From: Deltaproteobacteria bacterium
Lineage (GTDB): Bacteria > Myxococcota_A > UBA9160 > UBA4427
Assembly (NCBI GenBank): GCA_019310385.1
Contig: JAFDEK010000059.1
Coordinates: 1-35,459, forward strand
Direction of reading: 5' to 3'
DNA length: 35,459 nt
This document shows positions 7,875-15,415 of this stretch, piece after piece (the stretch's first letter is position 1; each line of letters begins with the position of its first letter). Under the pieces are notes generated by a model. That model saw only the letters and a list, made by a program, of their open reading frames with translations. It did not search any database and had not been told where the DNA came from. The position numbers and the translations under genes were made by a program.

Positions 7875-9095
7875 GTGGCTGGAGGATCCATACACGCCGA
7901 GCCCGATTGGGGCAGCGCCGTCGACTTCGAGGACGTGTCGGGGCAGGTCGCCATCGCGGGGGTCGGCGAGGCCGACCACAGCAAGGCCTCCGGCCGCGGT
8001 GTCCTGGAGATCGCCGCCCAGGCGGTAGAACGGGCCCTCGAGGACGCGGGGATCGAGCCCGAGCAGGTCGACGGGATCATGTACAGCGGCGGCATCGGTC
8101 CCCAGTTCGACGAGACCGCCTACCGCGAGCACTTCGGCACCCAGGGCGAGCTGTGGGTCTCGCAGCAGGGCGGCGCCATGACCTGGGCCGCCACCGCGCC
8201 CTACCGGGCTGCCCGGGCGCTCCAGAGTGGCGACGCCAGCGTGATCCTCAACGTCTTCTCGGTAGCCTGGGCGACGGACAAGCGCGGCGGCGGCGCGGGC
8301 CCGGGCCGCTTCCATCGCGACGAGCAGTTCAAGGCCAACCTCGAGCTGCCCTTCGGCTGGTATCCCCAGCCGGTCTACTTCGCCACCATCGCTCGCCGAC
8401 ACATGCACGAGTATGGCACCAAGGCCGAGGATCTCGGCGCCATCGCGGTCACGTGTCGCCGCCACGCCCTCGGTCATCCGGGCGCCGTCATGGCCGGCAA
8501 GCCCCTCAGCCTCGACGACTACCTCGCGCGCCCCATGCTGGTGGATCCCCTGCGCATGGAGGACTGCTGCCTGGTCTCCGACGGCGGCGCCGCCTACGTG
8601 ATGACCGCGCCCGAGCGCGCGCGGGATCTGCGCAAGCCCGTGGTGACACTGGCGGGTGTTGGAGAGGGTCGCTCGGGGGCCGGGCTCTACTGGAGCCAGC
8701 AGGGCGACTTCACCGCGACGCCCCAGGTCTTCTCGGCGCCGCCAGCCTTCGCCATGGCGGGGATCGGGCCCGACGACGTAGACGTCCTCACCCTCTACGA
8801 TCCCTTCACCATCGTGGCGCTCATGCAGATCGAGGACATGGGCTTCTGCCGCAAGGGGGAGGGCGGGGCTTTCGTGGCCGGCGACAACCTCTCCTTCGAC
8901 ACGCCCGGCCTCGCGTACAACACCCACGGCGGCCTGCTCTCCCACGCTTACGTGCTCGGCATTGCCCACGTGGTCGAGGTGGTGCGGCAGCTGCGCGGTG
9001 AGGCCGCAAACCAGGTCGACGGGGCTCGGGTCGGGGTCTACGGCGGCTACACGGGGCACCTGGCGAGCACCCTGGTGCTGCGGAGGGAGCCATGA
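7875..9095 (+). CDS. Thiolase-fold enzyme of the lipid-transfer/Ltp2 type (probable retro-aldolase)
   Basis: A 406-residue protein from GTG 7875. Family similarity begins only at VSGQVAIAGVGEAD, so GTG 7935 (residue 21) is an equally good start; neither has a strong ribosome-binding site. The thiolase fold is recognised from VAIAGVGEADHSK, AVERALEDAGIEPEQVDGI, DPFTIVALMQIEDMGFC, NTHGGLLSHAYVLG and QLRGEA. The nucleophile loop reads QQGGAMTWAATAP with no Cys. The usual GHP histidine is replaced by Tyr359, and the C-terminal Cys loop reads GVYGGYTG. Ltp2, a steroid side-chain-cleaving aldolase, likewise lacks both thiolase cysteines and uses tyrosines; Tyr309 and Tyr359 here fit that pair. The gene overlaps a DUF35 gene by 4 bp, matching the Ltp2-DUF35 complex. 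A plain acetyl-CoA acetyltransferase role is therefore unlikely. The substrate is presumably a CoA thioester. Confidence 0.88.
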   Translation: MAGGSIHAEPDWGSAVDFEDVSGQVAIAGVGEADHSKASGRGVLEIAAQAVERALEDAGIEPEQVDGIMYSGGIGPQFDETAYREHFGTQGELWVSQQGGAMTWAATAPYRAARALQSGDASVILNVFSVAWATDKRGGGAGPGRFHRDEQFKANLELPFGWYPQPVYFATIARRHMHEYGTKAEDLGAIAVTCRRHALGHPGAVMAGKPLSLDDYLARPMLVDPLRMEDCCLVSDGGAAYVMTAPERARDLRKPVVTLAGVGEGRSGAGLYWSQQGDFTATPQVFSAPPAFAMAGIGPDDVDVLTLYDPFTIVALMQIEDMGFCRKGEGGAFVAGDNLSFDTPGLAYNTHGGLLSHAYVLGIAHVVEVVRQLRGEAANQVDGARVGVYGGYTGHLASTLVLRREP

Positions 9096-9523
9096 GCGGC
9101 GCGTCGCCCCTGCCCGATGTCGACTGGGAGCCCGTGCGTGAGTTCTGGGCCGCCGCCGCCCGGGAGACGCTGGTGATTCCACGCTGCTCGGGCTGCGAGC
9201 GTTACGTCTGGTACCCGAAGCCCGCTTGCCCCCACTGCGCATCCCAGGACATGGGCTGGCAAGAGGTGAGCGGGCGCGCTGCGCTCTTCTCCTGGGCGGT
9301 GGTGGAGCGGGCCCTCTTCGCGCCCTTCGAGGACAAAGCCCCCTACGTGACGGGGCTCGTGGCCCTGGAGGAGGATCCGGCTGTGCGCCTGGTGACGAAC
9401 ATCGTCGACTGCTCCGCGCAGGCCTTGCGCATGGACATGCCGGTCTGCGTCGTCTTTCGACCCCTGGAGTTCAGCGGCGTGGAGGGGAGCGTGACGGCGC
9501 CCTTCTTTGCACCCCGAGGATAG
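9092..9523 (+). CDS. DUF35 / OB-fold zinc-ribbon protein, partner of the thiolase-like enzyme
   Basis: A 143-residue protein whose ATG overlaps the stop of the preceding gene (ATGA), indicating translational coupling and probable complex formation. An N-terminal helix with WEPVREFWAAA is followed by a rubredoxin-like zinc ribbon with Cys32, Cys35, Cys46 and Cys49 (CSGC and CPHC). An OB-fold follows, with GRAALFSWAVVERA and PYVTGLVALEED, ending near FRPLEF. DUF35 proteins bind CoA thioesters and associate with thiolase-fold enzymes; in Ltp2-ChsH2 the domain is needed for the aldolase. Here it is a stand-alone protein, and no MaoC-type hydratase is present in the window. Confidence 0.92.
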   Translation: MSGASPLPDVDWEPVREFWAAAARETLVIPRCSGCERYVWYPKPACPHCASQDMGWQEVSGRAALFSWAVVERALFAPFEDKAPYVTGLVALEEDPAVRLVTNIVDCSAQALRMDMPVCVVFRPLEFSGVEGSVTAPFFAPRG

Positions 9524-9524
9524 T

Positions 9525-9551
9525 GGGCCGGCGCGCCACCGGAGCCGGCCC
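9525..9551 (+). terminator. GC-rich hairpin after the DUF35 gene
   Basis: GGGCCGGC and GCCGGCCC form a perfect 8-bp stem around an 11-nt loop, starting two bases after the DUF35 stop codon. There is no T-tract, so it may only attenuate transcription or stabilise the upstream mRNA rather than terminate before the amidohydrolase. Confidence 0.4.
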
Positions 9552-9601
9552 GTCGACAGATCAGTGGGACGCCCGTGCGTCCGACGAGAGGAGAAGTGAT
9601 C

Positions 9602-10789
9602 GTGTCCGAAAGCTTCCGCGACATTGCGAGCATCGACTACCCCATCATCGACGCCGACGCCCACGTGAACGAGCCGCCGGATCTGTGGCTCTCGCGCCTG
9701 CCCGACAAGTGGAAGGAGCGGGCGCCCCAGACCGTCGAGACCGAGCACGGCATCGTCTGGAGCTTCGACGGCGGCAAGGAGAAGTGGCCGTTCGGATTGA
9801 CCGCGACCGCCGGGCTCAGCTACTTCCAGTACCGCCCCATGGGCGCCACCTACGAGAGCATCCGGCCGGGCAGCTTCGATACGAAGGCGCGCCTCGCGGA
9901 TCTGGATGCGGACGGCATCTACGCCCAGGTCCTCTACCCCAGCGTCACCCTCAAGGGCGCGAAGGTCTACTCCGAGGAGCGCGAGCTGCAGCTCGCCTGC
10001 GTGCGCGCCTACAACGAGTGGTTGCTGGAGTTCTGCGCGGGCTCGGGCGGCCGCCTCGTCCCCCAGGCCATCCTTCCCACCTCGGGCATCGATGACGCAG
10101 TGGCCGAGCTGGAGTGGGCGCTGAAGAAGGGTCACCACGGTGTCATCATCTCCTCCTTCCCCAACGGCAGCCTCGATCCGGCGCCCGAGGACGATCGCTT
10201 CTGGGCGCGCCTCGTGGAGACCGAGCTGCCGGTCTCGGTCCACATCGGGAGCTTCCTGCGCGGCGCGCCCAACGCGGGCGCCGGGGCAAAGGGCTGGACC
10301 TCCCTGCGCTTCGTCGGCAAGGCGGCCTGGACCAAGGCGGGCGGGCAGACCCTGGACGTGGTCTGCGACCTGCTCTTCTCGGGCATCTTCGAGCGCTTCC
10401 CGCAGCTCAAGATCGTGCTCGTCGAGGCCAACATCGGCTGGATCCCCACCCTCCTCGAGCAGGCCGACGACATGTTCCGACGCTATCGCTGGTACACCGG
10501 CGCGGTGAGCGAGATGCGCGAGATGCCGAGCCAGGTCTTCTTCCGCAACTTCTACGCCACCTTCATGGTGGATTCGGTGGGGGTCGAGCTGCGTCACCGC
10601 ATGAACCTCGACCACATCATGTGGTCCACCGACTATCCCCACAGCGGCAGCGACTGGCCGGAGTCGGGCCGAACCCTCGAGCGCGTCTTCAACGGTGTGC
10701 CCCGGGACGAGGTCAAGCGGATGATTCACGGCAACTGCAAGGAGCTCTACGGGCTGGACTACGTGCCGGACCGGCTGCCCCATCGCTAG
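9602..10789 (+). CDS. Amidohydrolase family 2 (metal-dependent TIM-barrel hydrolase/decarboxylase)
   Basis: A 395-residue protein starting at GTG 9602, with AGAGGAGA at 9587-9594 giving 8-nt spacing; earlier GTGs in frame have poorer spacing. The amidohydrolase-2 signature is clear: IIDADAHVNEP at the N terminus (metal-binding His, conserved Glu-Pro), VSVHIGS mid-protein with a metal-ligand His, and IMWSTDYPHSGSDWPES with the catalytic Asp near the C terminus. Families of this type include aminocarboxymuconate-semialdehyde decarboxylase and salicylate- or resorcylate-type decarboxylases, as well as hydrolases. Its place directly after the thiolase/DUF35 pair suggests the same catabolic route, perhaps acting on a ring or keto-acid intermediate. 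Substrate unknown. Confidence 0.92.
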   Translation: MSESFRDIASIDYPIIDADAHVNEPPDLWLSRLPDKWKERAPQTVETEHGIVWSFDGGKEKWPFGLTATAGLSYFQYRPMGATYESIRPGSFDTKARLADLDADGIYAQVLYPSVTLKGAKVYSEERELQLACVRAYNEWLLEFCAGSGGRLVPQAILPTSGIDDAVAELEWALKKGHHGVIISSFPNGSLDPAPEDDRFWARLVETELPVSVHIGSFLRGAPNAGAGAKGWTSLRFVGKAAWTKAGGQTLDVVCDLLFSGIFERFPQLKIVLVEANIGWIPTLLEQADDMFRRYRWYTGAVSEMREMPSQVFFRNFYATFMVDSVGVELRHRMNLDHIMWSTDYPHSGSDWPESGRTLERVFNGVPRDEVKRMIHGNCKELYGLDYVPDRLPHR

Positions 10790-11018
10790 AAGCCCGGGCG
10801 AGAAAAAGTCATTTCGTAAGAGAAGCGAAGAAGCTTCGTGTCGATCTCGTCTGTACTCCGGAAGATCCGAGAGTCTCACCGGATGTGGGGCATTTGACCC
10901 ACAGGCGAGCATTTGGCTTTTTCGGGCGCGCGTCTGCGACTGCTATCGAGTGTTGACGCATGTTGCCGCTTCGTGAGAGAGTGCTTGGAATCTTTGACCA
11001 ATGTTTGGAGGAGTACGC

Positions 11019-12182
11019 ATGGGTTTCTTGAAGTCTGCTCGGCTGCCGCTCGTCGGGCTCGTATTAACCGCCGTCGCCCTGATGGGCAACAACTGTCATG
11101 GCCTCAACCCCATCGCCGAGATGGAGCTGAGGGATGCCGGCGTAGACAAGTACCTCGGCGAGTTCACGCCTGTCGCGTCGGTCGACGTTGGCGACGGCTG
11201 GACGAAGCACACTTTCGACCCCGACGGAGGCAACGGTCCGATCTGCATCGCCGGAACCGCCTTCTCGGCATTCACCCGCGCGGGCAACCCGTCGAAGCTC
11301 TTGATCTTCGAGCAGGGCGGCGGCGCTTGCTGGCAGGACTTCTACAACTGCAACGTTCTCTCCGAGGCCCAGGAGCCGCCCACCGCTCGAGAGGGAATCT
11401 GGGACTTCGACTCGCACGACAACCCCTTCGCCGACTACTCGATCGTCTACATGCCCTACTGCGACGGCTCGGTCTTCTCCGGCGACAACGACGTCTTCGA
11501 CCCGGCCTTCGGAGCGGCGATCGGCGTGCCCGAGGCCGTGGTCCGCTTCCATCGCGGTCTGCGCAACCAGTCGGCCGGCATGGACCTGGCGGCGGCCACC
11601 TTCCCGAATGCCGCACGAGTCACGGTCGCGGGCTCCAGCGCGGGTGGAGCAGGCGTCGCCGGCTTCGCACCCTTCCTGGCCCGCTTCGTCTACGGGAACC
11701 AGGTCAAGCTCACGGTCTTCAACGATGCGGGGCCGGTGGCGATCAACCTCGACGCGACGGCTGACATCGAGGCGCGCGCGGATGACTGGCAGTTCGGCCA
11801 GTTCTATCCCGCGAGCTGCACGGAATGCGACGATGAGGGCCAGGCCACCGCGATCATCGGGTGGCGGCTGGACAACGACTACAGCATCCGCGAGGCCTTC
11901 TACGAGACGGACAGTGATCTGACCAACCGCTTCTTCATGGACATGCTGGGTGACCCGGCGGGCTATCGGGACCTCATCGTGACGGAGCACGGCCTGCTGA
12001 ACGCCTCGCACCCGCATCGCTACAAGCGCTTCATCGTCGCCGGCGACACCTCGCATACCGCCCTCCAGTCGTCCCTGTTCTACAGCCAGGACGCCGACGG
12101 CGTGCTGCTGAACGAGTGGGCGGGCGACTTCCTGGTGCCGAGGCCCTTCTGGGTCGACATCGTCGAGGACGCGCTCCCCTAA
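11019..12182 (+). CDS. Secreted pectinacetylesterase-family protein
   Basis: A 387-residue protein. ATG 11019 has GGAGGAG 5 nt upstream; an in-frame ATG at 11001 lies before that site and is rejected. The N terminus has a basic start and a hydrophobic stretch (about residues 9-23) typical of a signal peptide. The Cys at residue 26 does not sit in a standard lipobox. Family motifs are LLIFEQGGGACWQDFYNC (oxyanion hole region), MPYCDGSVFSGDN, VAGSSAGGAGV (nucleophile Ser207), FNDAGPV, and DTSHTALQS with probable catalytic His346. Pectinacetylesterase/Notum-type hydrolases remove acetyl or acyl esters, and bacterial members are poorly characterised. The 229-bp spacer before it is relatively AT-rich, contains GTGGG-8-CCCAC (10885-10902), and probably carries its own promoter. 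Confidence 0.85.
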   Translation: MGFLKSARLPLVGLVLTAVALMGNNCHGLNPIAEMELRDAGVDKYLGEFTPVASVDVGDGWTKHTFDPDGGNGPICIAGTAFSAFTRAGNPSKLLIFEQGGGACWQDFYNCNVLSEAQEPPTAREGIWDFDSHDNPFADYSIVYMPYCDGSVFSGDNDVFDPAFGAAIGVPEAVVRFHRGLRNQSAGMDLAAATFPNAARVTVAGSSAGGAGVAGFAPFLARFVYGNQVKLTVFNDAGPVAINLDATADIEARADDWQFGQFYPASCTECDDEGQATAIIGWRLDNDYSIREAFYETDSDLTNRFFMDMLGDPAGYRDLIVTEHGLLNASHPHRYKRFIVAGDTSHTALQSSLFYSQDADGVLLNEWAGDFLVPRPFWVDIVEDALP

Positions 12183-12225
12183 GGGCCCGTAAGGGAAGGA
12201 AGGGTGCGTCTGCGCTAGAACCCGA

Positions 12226-12253
12226 GTCGGCCGGCTCGAAAGAGCCGGCCGAC
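12226..12253 (+). terminator. Strong perfect hairpin with GAAA loop
   Basis: GTCGGCCGGCTC and GAGCCGGCCGAC form a perfect 12-bp stem closed by a GAAA tetraloop, 43 bp after the esterase stop codon. No T-tract follows (CTTGGCG), so it is either a terminator relying on stem strength or a 3'-end stabiliser. It is the strongest hairpin I find in the window. Confidence 0.7.
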
Positions 12254-12370
12254 CTTGGCGATGCCCGTAGCATCCCGAGCATGGCGCCGCCGAGTCCATT
12301 GGCGGTGATCGAAACGCCGAGCCCGGGCGGCGCTTCCGTGCGGGAGTCCTAGCCGATACCATCGTCGCCC

Positions 12371-13414
12371 GTGGACCCGCTCACTCTCACCCGGCCCGAC
12401 GACTGGCACCTGCACCTGCGCGACGGAGCGCTGCTGCGCGACGTGCTGCCCCACACGGCGCGGCAGTTCGCCCGCGCCATCGTGATGCCCAATCTCGCTC
12501 CACCCGTGGCGACCTGCGAGCAGGCCGCGGCCTACCGCGAGCGCATCCTGAAATGCCTGCCCGAGGGCTCGGACTTCGAGCCCCTCATGGCCCTCTACCT
12601 CACGCCCCGCACGACCGCGCAGGAGATCGAGCGCGCCGCGGCGAGCGACTTCGTGCACGGGGTGAAGCTCTATCCCGCCGGCGCGACGACGAACTCCGAG
12701 GCGGGACTGGCGAGCCTCGAAGCTGCGCATCCGGTCTTCGAGGCCATGCAGGCGAGCGGGCTGCCGCTGCTCGTCCACGGGGAGAGCACGGATCCCGCCT
12801 GTGATGTCTTCGAGCGCGAGCGGGTCTTCCTGGAGCAGACCCTCGCTCCCCTGCTCGAACGCTTCGACACCCTGCGAGTCGTGGTCGAGCACATCACCAC
12901 CCGCGACGCGGTGCACTTTGTCGAGTCGGCCGCGGAGCGGGTCGCGGCCACCATCACGCCCCACCATCTGCTGCTCAACCGCAACGCCCTCTTCGAAGGC
13001 GGCATTCGTCCCCACCACTACTGCCTTCCGGTTCTCAAGGCCGAGGCACACCGGCAGGCCCTGGTGGAAGCCGCAACTTCGGGCAGCGCGAAGTTCTTTC
13101 TCGGCACCGACAGCGCGCCCCATCTGCGCAGCGCCAAGGAGCAGGCCCGGGGCTGCGCGGGGATCTACAGCGCCCACGCGGCCCTCGAGCTCTACGCCGA
13201 GGCCTTCGAGAGCGCAGGGGCGCTGGATCGTCTGGAAGCCTTCGCGAGCTTCCACGGGCCGGACTTCTACGGCTTGCCGCGCAACCGTGGGCGCGTCACC
13301 CTGCGCCGCGAGCGTTGGGACGTGCCCGCCATCTACCAGGCGGCGGGAGCGGAGCTGGTGCCCCTGCGGGCGGGAGAGAGCGTTGGCTGGAAGCTCGCGG
13401 GTGCGAGTCGCTGA
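12371..13414 (+). CDS. pyrC: Dihydroorotase, class II
   Basis: A 347-residue cytoplasmic enzyme of pyrimidine synthesis that interconverts carbamoyl-aspartate and dihydroorotate. Length matches the E. coli PyrC type (about 348). The start is GTG 12371; the protein begins directly with the family motif DDWHLHLRDG (metal-binding His13 and His15). Further active-site residues are the Lys to be carbamylated (Lys99, HGVKLYPAGATTNS), His136 in HGE, His174 in EHITT, the ITPHHLLLNRN loop and catalytic Asp247 in GTDSAPH. All expected residues are present. No clear Shine-Dalgarno is seen. No other pyrimidine genes are nearby, so it probably stands alone between the hairpin at 12226 and the CBS gene. 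Confidence 0.96.
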   Translation: MDPLTLTRPDDWHLHLRDGALLRDVLPHTARQFARAIVMPNLAPPVATCEQAAAYRERILKCLPEGSDFEPLMALYLTPRTTAQEIERAAASDFVHGVKLYPAGATTNSEAGLASLEAAHPVFEAMQASGLPLLVHGESTDPACDVFERERVFLEQTLAPLLERFDTLRVVVEHITTRDAVHFVESAAERVAATITPHHLLLNRNALFEGGIRPHHYCLPVLKAEAHRQALVEAATSGSAKFFLGTDSAPHLRSAKEQARGCAGIYSAHAALELYAEAFESAGALDRLEAFASFHGPDFYGLPRNRGRVTLRRERWDVPAIYQAAGAELVPLRAGESVGWKLAGASR

Positions 13415-13553
13415 GCGAGCGGGGCCAGGGTCTTTCCGGGACGGCTCGAGATCCAGCTTCCACATCGTGAGCGTCTTCCTGGAGCTGACCCCGGGGGCCG
13501 GCCGAGCTTCCGGGTGTGCCACTTGCCTCGACTTGCCCGGCCAGAGAGGATGA

Positions 13554-13576
13554 TCGAGACTTCGCACGAAGCTCGA
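13554..13576 (+). promoter_or_regulatory. Leader hairpin before the CBS-domain gene
   Basis: TCGAG-(a)-CTTCG and CGAAG-CTCGA pair around a 2-nt loop with one bulged A. The structure ends 16 bp before the ATG of the CBS gene, next to its ribosome-binding site (GGAGA). It could modulate translation or be the end of an upstream transcript. Judged by eye only. Confidence 0.3.
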
Positions 13577-13592
13577 GCCGCGCGGAGAGACA

Positions 13593-14042
13593 ATGGACTT
13601 CCAGAACCTCGATCACATGCCTGCCATCAAGGCCGTAATGACCCCCTTCCCCTACTCGGTGGATCTCGGCGAGTCTGTCGCGGCGGCGGAGCGCATGATG
13701 CGCGAGCACGAGGTACGCCACCTTCCGGTCTCCGACGAGGGAAAGCTGGTCGGAGAGATCTCCCAGCGCGACATCGGCGTTGGCTCGAAGCCCGGTGTCG
13801 GGCCGAGGGAGGTGTCCGAGCTGCGGGTCGCGGACCTCTGCGTCAGTGATGCCTACGTGGTCGAGCTCAACACCCGGCTGGACGAGGTGCTGCGCGAGAT
13901 GGCGGAGCGGAGGATCGGCTCCGCCCTGGTCGTCAAGGGGGAGAAGCTGGTCGGTATCTTCACCATGAGCGACGCCTGTTGGGTCCTGGCCGACCTGTTG
14001 AGTGCTCGCTTTCGCGGCCCCGGAGACGACGAGGCCGCATGA
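13593..14042 (+). CDS. CBS-domain pair protein
   Basis: A 149-residue cytoplasmic protein made almost entirely of two CBS motifs (a Bateman module). The first, about residues 13-70, contains MTPFPYSVDLGESVAAAERM, RHLPVSDEGKLVGEISQRD. The second, about 80-140, contains VVELNTRLDEVLREMAERR, GSALVVKGEKLVGIFTMSD. Such modules bind adenine nucleotides (AMP, ATP, SAM) and act as energy or ligand sensors, usually on a partner. No effector domain is attached. The stop codon overlaps the ATG of the DUF547 gene, so the two are translationally coupled, an unexpected pairing of a cytoplasmic sensor with an exported protein. Confidence 0.93.
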   Translation: MDFQNLDHMPAIKAVMTPFPYSVDLGESVAAAERMMREHEVRHLPVSDEGKLVGEISQRDIGVGSKPGVGPREVSELRVADLCVSDAYVVELNTRLDEVLREMAERRIGSALVVKGEKLVGIFTMSDACWVLADLLSARFRGPGDDEAA

Positions 14043-14833
14043 CCCGGAGCGCGCTGGAGGCGTGCGCGGGCCTGGCTCTGGCCGCCGCGCTCGTCGGGCC
14101 GATCGCGACCGCATGGGCTGGGGAGGGGCTCGGCGCCCTCGGCTACGCTGCGCTCTACGGCCGCATGCTCGAGCAGCACACCCGGGCGGTGCCCGAAAAG
14201 GTGGGAACCCGGGTCGACTACCGCGGCCTGCTCGAGGACCCGCGCTGGAAGGAGCTCGTGGCGCGGCTTGCGGCCGTCGATCCCGAGCTGTTGCAGACGC
14301 GCGAGGAGCGTCTGGCCTTCTGGATCAACGCCTACAATATCCTGGCCATCGATATCGTGCTCAGCCACTATCCGGTGAAGAGCATCCGCGACATCGGCAC
14401 CTTCTTCTCTCCCGTCTGGAAGATGGAGGCCGGGCGCATCGTGGGGAAGGCACGGTCCCTGAAAGAGATCGAGCACGCGATCCTGCGGCCCCTGGGCGAG
14501 CCCCGCATCCATGCTGCCATCGTCTGCGCCTCGATCTCGTGTCCCGACCTGCGCAGGGAGCCCTTCGAGCCGGAGCGCCTCGAGGTCCAGCTCGACGAGC
14601 AGCTGCGAAGTTGGCTCGCCAACCCGCAGAAGGGCTCGCGCCTCGACGCAGCTTCGGGGACCCTCACCCTCAGCCCCATCTTGCACTGGTTCGAGGAGGA
14701 TTTCGAGACGCACGGTGGTGTCGTCGAGTACATCGTGCCCTACCTCCCCGACCCGATCCGACGCCGGATCGCGGGGCGGCGCGGAGAGCTCGCCCTTGCG
14801 TGGTTCGACTACGACTGGGGCTTGAACGACTAG
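14039..14833 (+). CDS. Exported DUF547 protein
   Basis: A 264-residue protein. ATG 14039 overlaps the CBS stop codon (ATGA) and gives a classical signal peptide: basic start, hydrophobic core to about residue 24, and a likely cut after AWA. The mature part carries the DUF547 signature: VDYRGLLEDPRWKELV, LAFWINAYNILAIDIVLSHYP, VKSIRDIG, and IHAAIVCASISCPDLRREPF with two conserved-looking Cys. It ends in FDYDWGLND. DUF547 proteins are widespread, usually periplasmic, and of unknown biochemical activity. Co-translation with the CBS protein suggests a shared regulation or function that I cannot name. Confidence 0.92.
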   Translation: MTRSALEACAGLALAAALVGPIATAWAGEGLGALGYAALYGRMLEQHTRAVPEKVGTRVDYRGLLEDPRWKELVARLAAVDPELLQTREERLAFWINAYNILAIDIVLSHYPVKSIRDIGTFFSPVWKMEAGRIVGKARSLKEIEHAILRPLGEPRIHAAIVCASISCPDLRREPFEPERLEVQLDEQLRSWLANPQKGSRLDAASGTLTLSPILHWFEEDFETHGGVVEYIVPYLPDPIRRRIAGRRGELALAWFDYDWGLND

Positions 14834-14910
14834 AGGCCAGCTCGCTGCGGTCCTTGCGCGAGGCTGGGGCTTGCCGCGAGAATCCCGCGGATTTGGAAGA
14901 GGAGAGCGCA

Positions 14911-15297
14911 ATGGCGGATGCAGGGGCGGACGACCTGGGGCGTGAGCAGTACGTCAGCCTGGGGACCTTTCGCCGGGATGGACGGGAGGTGAAGACGCCC
15001 GTCTGGATCGGTGAGCACGGCGGAAAGCTCTACGCCTTCAGCGAAGGCGAGGCGGGCAAGGTGAAGCGCGTGCGGGCGACGGGCCGGGTGACCCTCACCC
15101 CCTGTGACATGCGCGGGAATCTGCGCGGCGAGCCCGTAGCGGGGCGGGGCGTCATCGTGAACGAATCCGCACTGCTGAAGGCTGTCTATGGCGCCCTGCG
15201 GCGCAAGTACGGTTGGCAGATGCGGCTCCTGGACGGGCTCTCGACTCTGTCCGGCAAGATCGGCCAGCGCGCCGTGATCGAGATCGCGCTCGACTGA
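14911..15297 (+). CDS. PPOX-class flavin/F420-binding split-barrel protein
   Basis: A 128-residue protein starting at ATG 14911 with AGGAGAG about 7 nt upstream; the frame is open upstream but lacks another such start. [22 protein letters not shown], followed by [25 protein letters not shown], is the N-terminal signature of the pyridoxamine-phosphate-oxidase-like split barrel, in the group often annotated as PPOX-class F420-dependent oxidoreductases. Members bind FMN, F420 or haem and reduce varied substrates. Whether this organism makes F420 is not visible here. The C-terminal half ([18 protein letters not shown]) is helical, as in that group. It follows DUF547 by 77 bp on the same strand. 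Confidence 0.87.
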   Translation: MADAGADDLGREQYVSLGTFRRDGREVKTPVWIGEHGGKLYAFSEGEAGKVKRVRATGRVTLTPCDMRGNLRGEPVAGRGVIVNESALLKAVYGALRRKYGWQMRLLDGLSTLSGKIGQRAVIEIALD

Positions 15298-15319
15298 AGA
15301 AGCGGCCAGGCACCGCCAC

Positions 15320-15338
15320 GGCAATCCGCAGGATTGCC
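15320..15338 (+). terminator. Compact hairpin after the PPOX gene
   Basis: GGCAATCC and GGATTGCC form a perfect 8-bp stem with a GCA loop, 22 bp past the PPOX stop codon and before the gmd gene. No T-run follows; the next bases include TAGAAT (15342-15347), which could be a -10 element for gmd. Terminator or promoter-proximal structure cannot be separated by eye. Confidence 0.45.
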
Positions 15339-15415
15339 CGCTAGAATTCCGCGGCGCCCGAAGGCAGCGTGGCCCGGGGCCGGGGCGGGGATCACAAGGA
15401 AGTGGAAGCGCGAAG

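Noticed and set aside
9047..10912. Minus-strand open frame of about 620 codons over the DUF35 and amidohydrolase genes
   Set aside because: It overlaps two genes with clear motifs and shows only biased shadow sequence.
11001..11018. ATG at 11001 as start of the pectinacetylesterase-like gene
   Set aside because: It lies upstream of the GGAGGAG site that serves ATG 11019, and the latter gives a better signal peptide.
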